The notes under the pieces were generated by a model, which was not told the origin of the DNA, made no database searches, and was given only the letters and a program-made list of their open reading frames with translations. This document shows positions 19,366 to 28,103 of a stretch of 64,000 bases of DNA, one piece after another. Position numbers and translations under genes: made by a program. Each line of letters begins with the position of its first letter. Position 1 is the first letter of the stretch. This DNA comes from JAIBAJ01 sp965284645 (GTDB lineage: Bacteria; Bacteroidota; Bacteroidia; JAIBAJ01): positions 186,001 to 250,000 of the forward strand of contig OZ260106.1 of NCBI GenBank assembly GCA_965284645.1, in the 5' to 3' direction.

Positions 19366-19896
19366 ATGAAAAAATTTAGCATTTTACTTCTCGTAGTTGT
19401 ATATTTCAGTTCCTGCAAAAAATTTCAAAAAGGTGTTAATGAAGTGGCAGGTGATAGTGGCACCCAATACGTCTGCATAGTTGAAGAGCCTAGGCCTGGA
19501 CAAACAGACGGAGTTCTATTCCACTATGCATCATCTACCTTCTACTATTGGCCTGATAAAAGTTGCAGCGACTTGGGTTATACAAAAAAATCGGGAGATG
19601 ATCAATACCAAAACCCAAACGGCATGGATCTTCCGGGAGAAAATGGATATTGGGCGGATGGAGGTATAAATGGAGGTGGTGGCGGAAATGGAGGTGGTGG
19701 CAATCCATCTTTCTGCGCCAGTGGTTATAATGAACCAACATCAGATGGTCAACTAAGTGCATTCTGCGAGTCAGCGTTTTATTATCGATGCAATGGCTAT
19801 TCATTAAGCTCCCAAGAGGTAAGCTATTCATGTGAACAGTATTCCAACCTGCAAAGCCTCGGAGGAAACTTTCCAGATTGTCAATACTGTCAATAA
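19366..19896 (+). CDS. Cysteine-rich lipoprotein of unknown function
   Basis: A 176-residue putative lipoprotein; the lipobox is VVVYFSSC with Cys 17 followed by Lys-Lys. After a first segment with two cysteines (YVCIVEE, SCSDLGYT) there is a Gly/Asn linker (about 98-112) and a C-terminal half with seven or so cysteines, ending CQYCQ. No family was recognised. The many cysteines and the thioredoxin-fold gene 18 bp downstream suggest a disulfide-rich surface protein folded by its neighbour. It resembles in style, though not in detectable sequence, the other Cys-rich lipoprotein at 24-25 kb. Confidence 0.7.
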   Translation: MKKFSILLLVVVYFSSCKKFQKGVNEVAGDSGTQYVCIVEEPRPGQTDGVLFHYASSTFYYWPDKSCSDLGYTKKSGDDQYQNPNGMDLPGENGYWADGGINGGGGGNGGGGNPSFCASGYNEPTSDGQLSAFCESAFYYRCNGYSLSSQEVSYSCEQYSNLQSLGGNFPDCQYCQ

Positions 19897-19914
19897 ATTA
19901 AACAAAAACGAACT

Positions 19915-20598
19915 TTGAATCCAAAAGTAAAAATTTCTTTCTACGTCTTATTAATAGCCAGTTTGGTATTAAATATTTTTCTTTTAAAGATAACATATGT
20001 CTCTAGAGTTCACCCTAACAAACAAAAAATAAATAATCAGAATTACAATAAAAACATATTTATCCCAAAAAGAGATTATTTAAACATGCGGTCTATTGGA
20101 AAAGAAAATGCCCCAATAAAGCTTGTTATGTTTACTGATTATGAATGTTATTACTGTCATCAATTCTTCCAAGAAACATTCTCATTAATTAATAAAAATT
20201 TTATTGAAAAAGGTGTAGTTCAGTTTTATATTAAAAACTTCCCATCAAAATCACATTATGAAGGATTTAAAATGGCCCTTTTATTAAGCTCTATTAAGAA
20301 TGACAGTGCATTTTGGAAATACCATTTAGAAATAATGCAATCCAATACACCACTGGATGGTTCTTGTATCAATAAAATAGCAAAATCAGAAAATATAAAC
20401 AATATTGATTTGAACAAAATATTTCGTGACAGCCTTTTATTGAACAAACTGAATAAGGAAATCTCCTTTGCAAATAACAATGGAGTTTATGGGATACCAG
20501 CATTTTCTATCAATGGCAAGCTATTTATTGGAAATAGAAATGCTAATGATTTTATCACTTTAATTGAAAAGACCTTGATTGAGAAAGAGGAAAATTGA
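19915..20598 (+). CDS. Membrane-anchored DsbA-like thioredoxin-fold protein
   Basis: A 227-residue protein with one N-terminal transmembrane helix (about 6-28) and a DsbA/thioredoxin_4-type domain (about 60-227). The active site is FTDYECYYCHQFF (CYYC), and the cis-proline loop is YGIPAFSINGKLFIG. The start is a TTG, since no ATG precedes the helix. It probably forms or isomerises disulfides in exported proteins; the Cys-rich lipoprotein just upstream is the obvious candidate client. It is related in layout to the CSHC protein at 21.9 kb. Confidence 0.82.
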   Translation: MNPKVKISFYVLLIASLVLNIFLLKITYVSRVHPNKQKINNQNYNKNIFIPKRDYLNMRSIGKENAPIKLVMFTDYECYYCHQFFQETFSLINKNFIEKGVVQFYIKNFPSKSHYEGFKMALLLSSIKNDSAFWKYHLEIMQSNTPLDGSCINKIAKSENINNIDLNKIFRDSLLLNKLNKEISFANNNGVYGIPAFSINGKLFIGNRNANDFITLIEKTLIEKEEN

Positions 20599-20719
20599 CT
20601 TAAATAAATATTTTCTACAAAAAAATTGAATTAACCTGTTAAATCCAACCATTAATTGAGTCTTCGTATCTTATCTTTAAAAAAAATATATCAATAACTA
20701 AAAATAATAATTTTGTTCC

Positions 20720-21388
20720 ATGAAAAATCTCCAAATTACTTTAATTCTTATTATATTTTTTAGTTCTCTTGAGGTTTTTGCAAGAGACAAAAAAGTACGA
20801 TTTAGCACTTCAGAACCCGATGCGAAAATTTGGGTAGAAGGTAAAATGCTTGGGACTGGCCAAGTAGATGTTACAGTTCCTGCCTATGCCTGTATTACTA
20901 TAAGTGTTGAGAAAACAGGTTTTTTAAAAGGAATTATAGAAATTTGTAACAAGCCGGGCTTTACTCCCCCTCCAAAAATTTACCAATATAAAATGGAAAA
21001 AGATGATGCCTATGAATCATCTGAAGCTACCGATGTAGCTAACGTTGATATTGAATTAAAAGTGAAGAAAAATCAGGATGAGGCTTGGCGATTGCTTACC
21101 CAAATCATTACTTCATATGTGGATGCCATTGAAATTACAGACAAAGAAACTGGTTATTTAAGGACAGCTTGGGTAGTTAAAACATTTAAGCAAGCTACTA
21201 TTCGCACTAGGCTCATTGTAAAATTAGGAAATGCATCCCCTTTAAGTTATAAAGTAAAACTTGTAAGTGAAATTTCTGAAGTGCCTAATGCTAGTGTAAA
21301 AAACGACGAACAATTCAAAGAATGGGACCGGGTTTTAAGGAAATATAAACCTATATTCAGTGAATTAGAGTCGCGTATTGCCAATTAA
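20720..21388 (+). CDS. Secreted protein with PEGA-like domain
   Basis: A 222-residue exported protein. The signal peptide ends near residue 21 (LEVFAR). Residues 25-75 (VRFSTSEPDAKIWVEGKMLG, then VPAYACITISVEKTGFLKG) have the PEGA-type beta pattern. The remaining alpha/beta part (QDEAWRLLTQIITSYVDAIE, then WVVKTFKQATIRTRLIVKL) was not recognised. It has a strong terminator just downstream and is the last gene of the AT-rich block. Role unknown. Confidence 0.6.
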   Translation: MKNLQITLILIIFFSSLEVFARDKKVRFSTSEPDAKIWVEGKMLGTGQVDVTVPAYACITISVEKTGFLKGIIEICNKPGFTPPPKIYQYKMEKDDAYESSEATDVANVDIELKVKKNQDEAWRLLTQIITSYVDAIEITDKETGYLRTAWVVKTFKQATIRTRLIVKLGNASPLSYKVKLVSEISEVPNASVKNDEQFKEWDRVLRKYKPIFSELESRIAN

Positions 21389-21407
21389 GCTGCGCTCTTA
21401 TTATCCG

Positions 21408-21459
21408 AAAGCCTGCAAATTTCAATAACCTCAGTTGTTGGAATTTGCAGGCTTTTTTT
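21408..21459 (+). terminator. Intrinsic terminator
   Basis: AGCCTGCAAATT (21410-21421) pairs perfectly with AATTTGCAGGCT (21442-21453), 20-base loop, followed by a T-run. It closes the plus-strand block. Confidence 0.85.
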
Positions 21460-21643
21460 ATTTGAACTATTTGATTTATTTCCGATTATAAATCTGTAAT
21501 AGTCCAATTATGCTTCGCAATTATTTGCCTAAACAGCTTTTATATCGGAATTTACCGATCTAAATTTATAACCTGCCATTGGACCATTTATAAATTAAAA
21601 TTGGTATAATTGGTGCAATTAGAAATTACCCTAAATTCGAATT

Positions 21644-21811
21644 AACCCAGATTACGCATTAAAAATGGATAAACGATTAACCAGTTGTAAATCAATTGGT
21701 ATGGCCAAATTGATTTACAACTGCTATCCCGAAATTTCTTCGAGAGGGGTAAACCCAACTAAATCAAGCAGTTCGGATTAGTAAATCCCCCACATTGATT
21801 AATTTGGGATT
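21644..21811 (+). repeat. MITE-like repeat family B, copy B1 (full length)
   Basis: The ends are AACCCAGATT and AATTTGGGATT, imperfect inverted copies. Inside, CAGTTGTAAATCAATT (21682-21697) and AATTGATTTACAACTG (21708-21723) form a perfect 16-bp stem. Next come CCCGAAATTTCTTCGAGAGG and CCCAACTAAATCAAG. Related copies lie at 38156, 44167 and 54227. The rest of the 21460-21921 gap shows nothing else. Confidence 0.8.
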
Positions 21812-21921
21812 AATCAACTGATTTAAAAGTCATTAACCGCCCTTTTGATTATTCTGGAAGAAACAACGCTATTCCCTTTACTTTGCCTTTCCCAAAATCA
21901 AAAGCAAAAACAGTTCGTAGT

Positions 21922-22587
21922 TTATTGCAATGATTTTGCTATTTCTACAAAGGTCATGTAACCGGGATGTACTTTCCCATTCAACACGAAGGAGGGTGTT
22001 CCACTGATATTCAAGGCTTCGGCCGCTTTAAAATCGCCATTCACCTGTTGCAAAGTAAAAGGAGCATTGATACGCAACCGAATTTCTTCCTCTGTTAATC
22101 CGGCTTCAAAGGCAATTTTCATAGCCTGAAGGGAATCCGCAACATCTTCCTCTCGACTGGTAAAGGCATGATGAACTGGTAAGAACTTTCCCGTTTGTCG
22201 GCCTACCTCAACTAACTTGGCCAACAAAAACCCCATTTTATCCTCAGGCCTTGCCATACTTTTTGAAACCACTTTAAGCTTTCCTTTTTTGATAAATGCT
22301 TGATCCAAACTATCCATCACATGGGTGTAAAAATAGCGGCAATGACTGCAATTGTAATTCGAAAAGACTAAGAGAAAATTCGGGGCCTCCTTGTCGCCAA
22401 ACAAGTAACTATCCTGTCCGTTTATTTTTACGGTATTCTCCGGACTAGTTGTTGCACCGCCCATAGGTTTAGGCAGCATACCCGATTCAACCACCCTAGT
22501 TTGCAAGGCGTTTACAACCAAAATAAGCACCAAAACCAAGGTGAAAATTTGTAGATAAAGCAGGTATTTAAATTCTTTGGATGTCAT
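21922..22587 (-). CDS. Membrane-anchored DsbA-like thioredoxin-fold protein
   Basis: A 221-residue protein with an N-terminal transmembrane helix (about 8-26) and a thioredoxin_4/DsbA-like domain. The active site is FSNYNCSHCRYFY (CSHC) and the cis-proline loop is NISGTPSFVLNGKVHPGY. The start ATG overlaps the end of the HTTM reading frame (ATGA), so the two genes are translationally coupled. With the Cys-rich lipoprotein at the head of the operon it suggests a dedicated maturation set for a disulfide-rich surface protein. This last link is inference. Confidence 0.83.
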   Translation of the reverse strand: MTSKEFKYLLYLQIFTLVLVLILVVNALQTRVVESGMLPKPMGGATTSPENTVKINGQDSYLFGDKEAPNFLLVFSNYNCSHCRYFYTHVMDSLDQAFIKKGKLKVVSKSMARPEDKMGFLLAKLVEVGRQTGKFLPVHHAFTSREEDVADSLQAMKIAFEAGLTEEEIRLRINAPFTLQQVNGDFKAAEALNISGTPSFVLNGKVHPGYMTFVEIAKSLQ

Positions 22588-23462
22588 GGATGTTGGTTTT
22601 GAATTGTGGAGGATGTTTGGTAGATTTCCCGTTTTTCAAGGGTAGAAAGGTAGGGATAAGGTTTGGAAAGTTCGAGTATATGTACCATTTTCAGTTGTTT
22701 GATTTGAACTTCCTTTTCAGGATTTTCATGTTGGTAGTCCAACAGCAGGAAATTAGCAAAATCAGGTAAAAAGCGCTTATTGGCTGGATTTACAATTTGT
22801 TCACTATACTTTCGCCAACGGTCGTTTTTTATTCGATCCAATACATAGGCTGGTTTTTGATAGTTTAATACCCCATCGGGAGCATTTAAATCGATTTGTT
22901 GGCCGTTTTCCAATTGGGCTTCCAGCAACAACCAGCCATCTTCCTTCAAAACCGTGGGTGCAAACATCCCCCAAGATTGGTTTAATTTAAAAATATGCAT
23001 CACCGGAACCAAAGCCTTTGGGAAAACCAACAAACGGGAAGGAATGGCTTGGAGATTCCAAATGCATACCAAAACAAAGCTAAAAAGCAGAAAAAAGTCT
23101 GTTACGATTTGTTTTAAGGCCAGGGAACTATCTGCTTCATCTTGAAATGAAACATTTTCAAAAGCCACAGGCCAAACTTTTTGCCAAAAGGAGGAAGGAA
23201 TAAACAATACCGAACAAGCCATAAAACACAAAGGGAAAAGGCCAATCAACATCAAGGTGGAGGTAGCCAAAAAAAACAGAAAAACAAAACCAAAAACAAG
23301 CCAACGGATAAAATTTCGCTTCAAGGGAAAAAGGAAAACAGGTAATACAAATAGTTCGCCCAAAAAAGCCATTCGTGTTAGAAAAACGGTAAGCTCATAA
23401 TGCTGGGCCAAACTATGCCCGAGGGGACGAGTAAGCTGGTCGAGTGATAGCGCAAAATACAA
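22584..23462 (-). pseudogene. HTTM-domain membrane protein, C-terminal part (downstream of frameshift)
   Basis: This 292-codon frame continues the HTTM protein of the next entry in another frame. Its true reading extends upstream through ALFKGSFEWWQQGSA before YFALSLDQLTRPLG, exactly the HTTM continuation. It holds hydrophobic helices (about 20-150) and a soluble C-terminal part (LNQSWGMFAPTVLKEDGWLL, then YQHENPEKEVQ). The internal Met at 23462 is unlikely to be a real start. Either the gene is broken or a base is missing from the sequence. The stop overlaps the DsbA-like start. Confidence 0.75.
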
Positions 23463-24019
23463 TGCTGAACCTTGTTGCCACCATTCAAACGAACCTTTAA
23501 ATAGGGCCGAGAAAAAAAGGGAAACAATACTTGTAGTAATAGAAATACCGTGGCAAAGGATAAAATTTGGGGGGTTGATTCCGGCCTATTGATTTGTTTC
23601 CATGGCAAGAAAAAAGACCAAAACACGACCATTCGGAGCAAGTCATCACCACCTTGGTAAATAATGGGATTTCGATTTTGAAGCGATACCAAACTGAACC
23701 AAGCCACTAACAGAGCCCATTTAGTAAAGCGGCCTAGTATTAAACTTACAGCGGAGGCGATTAATAGTCCGAAAACGCCAAATCGAAGTACAGCACTATC
23801 CCCTAGCCGTAGCAAGGACCATTCCCAAGAACTAGCAAGCAATGAATTTAAGGATGAAAGAGGCAATACCCCTTGGTCAGAATAAAATGCTTGCGCATCG
23901 GATAGGCGAACAAGTGCATCGTGCAGAATGACCAGACCTAAAAGAATCCTAAAAAGCTTTATGGCTCTTTTGTCGATTACAAAAATCTGTTCAATTCTTT
24001 GCCAAACATCCATCCTCAA
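23378..24019 (-). pseudogene. HTTM-domain (vitamin K carboxylase-like) protein, N-terminal part before frameshift
   Basis: HTTM proteins are multi-pass membrane proteins distantly related to vitamin K-dependent gamma-carboxylase. The N-terminus shows the family pattern: IKLFRILLGLVILHDALVRL, AFYSDQGVLPL, then SLVSLQNRNPIIYQGGDDLL. At LLQVLFPFFS the frame breaks in an A-run on the plus strand (23512-23518, seven A); one extra base there would join it smoothly to ALFKGSFEWWQQ in the other frame. Residues after that point in this frame are not genuine. The gene lies 32 bp after the Cys-rich lipoprotein gene. Confidence 0.78.
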
Positions 24020-24051
24020 TCCATACGTTTTAGGAAAGCGATGTAGCTAAA

Positions 24052-25023
24052 TTACTGCAGTTGGATGGTTTGGCATTCACCTGCTCCAACATAAAAGGTA
24101 CCACCACTCCAGTAGGCGCCACCACTCGTTGCTTGGGCATACCAAGTATTATTTCCACCAATTACATTGAAGGTAACTGCTCCAAACGTATTGATACCAC
24201 AGCTAGGCACACCACTTGGATAATAGCCTGTAAGGGTTCCAGCCAGAGTGCCATTCAGGTAAACATTTATGGAAGTGCATTGGCAATCATAGGCAATATA
24301 AACCGTGAAAGAACCATAGGCAGAGGTTGTTGAAGAGGTACTTGAAGTAGAAGAGGTGCTTGAAGTAGAGGAAGTTGAAGTACTTGAACCTGCATAATAA
24401 GAGGTTGTAGAGGATGGACAAGAAGAATAACAACTTGAACCTCCGTCCCAATAAGGAGAAGAAGAAGGGCAGCAAGCCGATGAACTTACTGGTACATATC
24501 CAATATCGGCGCAATCGTTGGGGCCGAAATAAGGCGAACAAGTGTAGCTTGAGGTTGAACTGGTAGAGGAAGTACTGCTGGTAGAGGAAGTACTGCTGGT
24601 GGATCCGGTTGATGCACCACCATAATAACTTGTAGTGGAAGAAGGACAAGAGGTGCGGCAACTGGCAGTGCTGCTACCATCCCAATAAGGGTAGTCTACC
24701 GGACAGCAAACGGTGCTGCTTACAGGAACATAACCCGAACTTGAACAATTATTGGGTCCATAATAGGGATAGCACGTATAGGAAGAGGTAGAGGAAGTAG
24801 ACGAAGTAGATGAGGTAGAAGAAGTGCTTGAAGTAGACGAAGTTGAAGAGGTGCTGGTAGTATTATAATTGAACACACAACAACCATCGCAAGCCTCTTC
24901 CGCATCAGGATCATAGTTTACAGCGTAAATACTTGTACAACCTACCTTTTTCTTGCAAGAATTAAAAACAAAGAGAAAAAAAATCAAGGAAAAACCTAGA
25001 AGGGATTTAGAAATTAATTTCAT
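24052..25023 (-). CDS. Cys-rich lipoprotein with Thr-Ser-Ser repeat linkers
   Basis: A 323-residue putative lipoprotein: lipobox FVFNSC (Cys 23), then Lys-Lys-Lys. Residues 29-54 carry the Bacteroidota NYDPDAEEACDGCCVFNY-type motif. Three (Thr-Ser-Ser)n linkers lie at about 55-81, 139-159 and 214-233. They separate two homologous Cys-rich modules (about 82-133 and 160-208), each with YGPN/FGPN, GYVPVSS, CCP, YWDG and SCPSSTTSYY. The C-terminal 85 residues form a beta-rich domain (FTVYIAYDCQCTSINVYLNG). The linkers are perfect triplet DNA repeats prone to length change. It heads the operon with HTTM and DsbA-like genes. Function unknown. Confidence 0.75.
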   Translation of the reverse strand: MKLISKSLLGFSLIFFLFVFNSCKKKVGCTSIYAVNYDPDAEEACDGCCVFNYNTTSTSSTSSTSSTSSTSSTSSTSSTSSYTCYPYYGPNNCSSSGYVPVSSTVCCPVDYPYWDGSSTASCRTSCPSSTTSYYGGASTGSTSSTSSTSSTSSTSSTSSYTCSPYFGPNDCADIGYVPVSSSACCPSSSPYWDGGSSCYSSCPSSTTSYYAGSSTSTSSTSSTSSTSSTSSTTSAYGSFTVYIAYDCQCTSINVYLNGTLAGTLTGYYPSGVPSCGINTFGAVTFNVIGGNNTWYAQATSGGAYWSGGTFYVGAGECQTIQLQ

Positions 25024-25233
25024 TATTGACTGGATGTTTCGGCGAAGGTATTCTTTAATGTATGCAAAGCTTGGGTATTTAGCCGTACATGAATTTTTAC
25101 ACCACTAAACCAACAATTGTCCTTTCGAAATTTAATACCTTATTCAAAATACCACTTTCAAGGTAAGAATAGAATAGGAAATTAGCAACGAGAAGTGCGG
25201 TAAAATCACCAAAAGCCTAAATCGGAGAGCGCT

Positions 25234-25376
25234 CTTCCGGGCAGGGATAGCAACGGATAGCCCACAGGGATGCGTAGGCACGGAGCAGACCGAGGACTAG
25301 CAGTGAATAGCCCGACCATTCGCCTTGCTACGGCCTATAAATGGTAGAATGTTGATGCGAATGGGGCCCGCCAAAT
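25234..25376 (+). repeat. Dispersed structured repeat family A, copy A3
   Basis: The start is CCGGGCAGGGATAGCAACGG; the core is GCCCACAGGGATGCGTAGGC. The 5' CGGGC can pair with GCCCG before the last hairpin. Hairpin arms are CCATTCGC/GCGAATGG and the end is GGGCCCGCCAAATAAAA. It is the only content recognised in the 25024-25385 gap. Confidence 0.85.
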
Positions 25377-25385
25377 AAAACCTAC

Positions 25386-26693
25386 CTAAATGCGCATGGC
25401 TTTGGCATGACGGGACGATTTGGCCGGATTCCATTCATCTTCATACGATTTACGCAGGAAAAACTCTTGTAAATAGGCCACAGTACGCACAATTCTTAAA
25501 AAGTAACCGAAGTAGAAAACCAGCAAAGGCATATAGGGCAAAAAATAGACTATATGTTGATTTCTGCGCTCCCTGAACATCGAAAACAGAATGTATTTGA
25601 CGTAGTTGTAAACCGTATAAATAAAGAGATTGATGGGGAGAATAAAGAGAATGAGGCCTGTGTAAGAAATGAAAATATCGAGGATATAGAAGTACCATTT
25701 AAAATTAAGCACCAGGTTAAAGGTGATATTTTCGACAAAGGAAATGAAGTTGGACCAATTGAAAGAGGCTGTGGGTAAAAAGACATCCTTGTGTTTCCGA
25801 AGCCTAAAACGCACCAAGGATTTATCCCAACGCAAGCGCTGTTTTACCAGTTTTCTGAAGGTATTTGGAACGCGGGTTTGGCATACGGCTGTAGGCTCAA
25901 AGTGAATTTTGTATTTTAATTTCCGCACCTTTACGGTAATGTCGCCATCAAGTCCAGGGCCGATATCCCAACCACCAACACTTGTTAGAACCTCGCGTTT
26001 GAATGCCCCAAAGGCGCCTGAAATTTGGCGGTAAATTCCCAATTGGCTCAAGGCGATACGACCAATGGAAATATTATCGTAATACTCAATAGCCTGTAAA
26101 GTGGTACACAAACTTTCGTTGTAGTTGCGCACCTGCACATTTCCTCCAATTGCTCCAATTTTGGCATCGAGGTAAAAGGGAACCAATATATTTTCAATGG
26201 CATCGCGATCGAAAGAGCAATCGGCATCGATGTGGATGATAAATTTCCCTTTCGAATATCGAAAACCCAAATTAGCCGCCGACGCTTTCCCTCCCCTTAC
26301 ATCATTGCGAAGGTATTGTTTGATAAGGCCTTGGTTAAGCAGGCTTTGGCAAATGATCTTGGTATCGTCGTCGGAGCCATCGTCGATGATAATCAGTTCG
26401 AAGTTTTGGTAGGTTTGCTCCTTCAGCGAAGTAGCCAATTGAAAGAGGTTCTCGCCTTCGTTTCGTCCGGGAACAATAATTGAAACTAAGGGATTTTCCT
26501 GAAACAATTGGTTTCTAGCCTTGGCCATTTTTTTCTCCCTACTTCGGCGGTTTACTTTCCAAAAGATTAGGATAATCAAATCCACCAAAAAGAAGCGTAT
26601 CAGTTCGAAGAAAAAGAAAAACCAAAAGAACCGGATGATTTTTTGACCATCCAGGTTGGCAATAAAGGCTATTAGGTTGTCGATATAGTTCAT
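25386..26693 (-). CDS. Processive-type family 2 glycosyltransferase (polysaccharide synthase)
   Basis: A 435-residue inner-membrane GT2. An N-terminal transmembrane segment lies at about 20-45, the GT-A domain at about 68-300, and three or more C-terminal helices at about 315-410. Motifs: VSIIVPGRNEG, DDGS (104-107), HIDADCS (DAD 156-158), GPGLDGD (249-251, in place of TED) and QRLRW (285-289). QxxRW marks processive synthases such as PgaC, HasA and BcsA. The polymer is unknown, but the deacetylase and GH18-like domain in the operon favour an N-acetylhexosamine polymer. It overlaps the upstream gene by 4 bp. Confidence 0.88.
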   Translation of the reverse strand: MNYIDNLIAFIANLDGQKIIRFFWFFFFFELIRFFLVDLIILIFWKVNRRSREKKMAKARNQLFQENPLVSIIVPGRNEGENLFQLATSLKEQTYQNFELIIIDDGSDDDTKIICQSLLNQGLIKQYLRNDVRGGKASAANLGFRYSKGKFIIHIDADCSFDRDAIENILVPFYLDAKIGAIGGNVQVRNYNESLCTTLQAIEYYDNISIGRIALSQLGIYRQISGAFGAFKREVLTSVGGWDIGPGLDGDITVKVRKLKYKIHFEPTAVCQTRVPNTFRKLVKQRLRWDKSLVRFRLRKHKDVFLPTASFNWSNFISFVENITFNLVLNFKWYFYILDIFISYTGLILFILPINLFIYTVYNYVKYILFSMFRERRNQHIVYFLPYMPLLVFYFGYFLRIVRTVAYLQEFFLRKSYEDEWNPAKSSRHAKAMRI

Positions 26694-28099
26694 ACCAACA
26701 TCACGCTATCCGAAAGCTGTTTGAGATAAAACGCCGAATTGTTGTTTGTTTCCAATGCTTTGGCCTTGCTCGAAACCTTAATCTCGAAGCCATTGAAGTT
26801 GGTTTTGATAAGGCTGGCAATAACCCGGTTTACTTCGGTAACGATTGTATTTGCCTCCGTTACATTTGAATTAACCAAACATAGGTACAAGGTGGCATTG
26901 TTTTCTAGGGCGATAAAGTCGGTTGGTTTGATATTTTCCCTCGTGGCCGAAACAATGCTTTCCAGAAGTCCTTTTTCGCCCTTCTTCCCCACTTTATTGA
27001 TAAGTTCCCAAATGTTCTCGAAGTAAATCATGGCAATGGAAGTTTGTTGCGCTGGATTGACCCGAATGCGCTCAATTTCATAGTGCAACATGGTTTTCAT
27101 CATTGGGAAACTCAAGCTGCCAAAAATCTCTTCCATTTCGAAATCTGATACCGAAAGACCGTTGGTAGAGGCCGCTCTTCCTTTCTTTGTTAGTTTGTAA
27201 ACGTTTAGGTTTTTGGATTTCAGGTATTGGACATCCACATCCACATGGCAATTGATGCATTTTGCTTTAATGAACACATCTTGGTAATCCTTGTCGCAGT
27301 TGTTGCAATGGTTGATGGTGGAAGGCTTGTCGTAATCCACACCGATATGGCGAAGGCCTTTGTTGCATTTGGGGCAGACCAAGGCGCTATCGAATTCATT
27401 TTGGAAATCCGAAATCGGTCCTACGTAGGCGCAAGGGAAGTGGTGAACCAGGTCTTGAGACTTCGAATTAGACGAATCGCAATGGGGGCAAACTTCGCGG
27501 TAAGAAAGAAATCCGCTGCTACAATTGTTGCACAAATAAACCCTATCAAAGAAGTCGGGCCAGATATATCCTTCTTTTTCGGCCCATTCCAGGAGTTCTA
27601 GGGATTGGAACTCCTCTTCCCGATCCACCGATACCAGCAGTTCGGGATAGGTATAGCCGATGATAGAGCGGGTATCGATATGTGGCTTTAGGGTTCTGGA
27701 ACCGCGGAGATACATATAGTCAAGCACCCGTTTAAAGGCTTGGCTTTCGTAGGTTGGTAGGGATTGGTTTTGCAGGTTGGTCCATTTGGCCTTGATGCTC
27801 TTTGTCATAGCTACAGCATCGCCCAATTGGTCGTAGGCAAGCAAAATACCATCGTTTAGATTCGAAACAATAGGATCGTTGGTGCCTGTGTAGTTGATAA
27901 GGAAAACCGGTTTGAAAGACAGTTCGATTTGTGGGCTGGTACGAATACGCCTCATCAAATAGGCTGCAAAATCCGGATTTCGGGCATCAATAATTACGGC
28001 ATCTGCAGCGGTTATTGTGTCAAATTTATTTCCCCAATTATCGTCGAGGATAACAAAGTCTAGGTTGTCGGATTTAATTCTATTTCCAATAATGACCAT
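26690..28099 (-). CDS. TackOD1-type zinc-ribbon signalling protein with receiver-like and degenerate GGDEF-like ends
   Basis: A 469-residue cytosolic protein. Residues 1-110 (LDFVILDDNW, DAVIIDARNPDFAAYL) resemble a receiver domain. Residues about 180-290 carry six cysteine pairs or Cys/His sites (C190/C193, C204/C207, HHFPC at 219-223, C242/C245, C265/C268, C281/C284), including the HFPCAYVGPISDF block typical of TackOD1. Residues about 330-469 (TSIAMIYFENIWELINKVGK, NNATLYLCLVNS) look like a GGDEF-type cyclase domain that lacks the GGDEF motif. It is probably a regulator of the adjacent synthase, with which it overlaps by 4 bp. The domain name rests on pattern recall. Confidence 0.62.
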   Translation of the reverse strand: MVIIGNRIKSDNLDFVILDDNWGNKFDTITAADAVIIDARNPDFAAYLMRRIRTSPQIELSFKPVFLINYTGTNDPIVSNLNDGILLAYDQLGDAVAMTKSIKAKWTNLQNQSLPTYESQAFKRVLDYMYLRGSRTLKPHIDTRSIIGYTYPELLVSVDREEEFQSLELLEWAEKEGYIWPDFFDRVYLCNNCSSGFLSYREVCPHCDSSNSKSQDLVHHFPCAYVGPISDFQNEFDSALVCPKCNKGLRHIGVDYDKPSTINHCNNCDKDYQDVFIKAKCINCHVDVDVQYLKSKNLNVYKLTKKGRAASTNGLSVSDFEMEEIFGSLSFPMMKTMLHYEIERIRVNPAQQTSIAMIYFENIWELINKVGKKGEKGLLESIVSATRENIKPTDFIALENNATLYLCLVNSNVTEANTIVTEVNRVIASLIKTNFNGFEIKVSSKAKALETNNNSAFYLKQLSDSVMLV

Positions 28100-28103
28100 T
28101 TTA

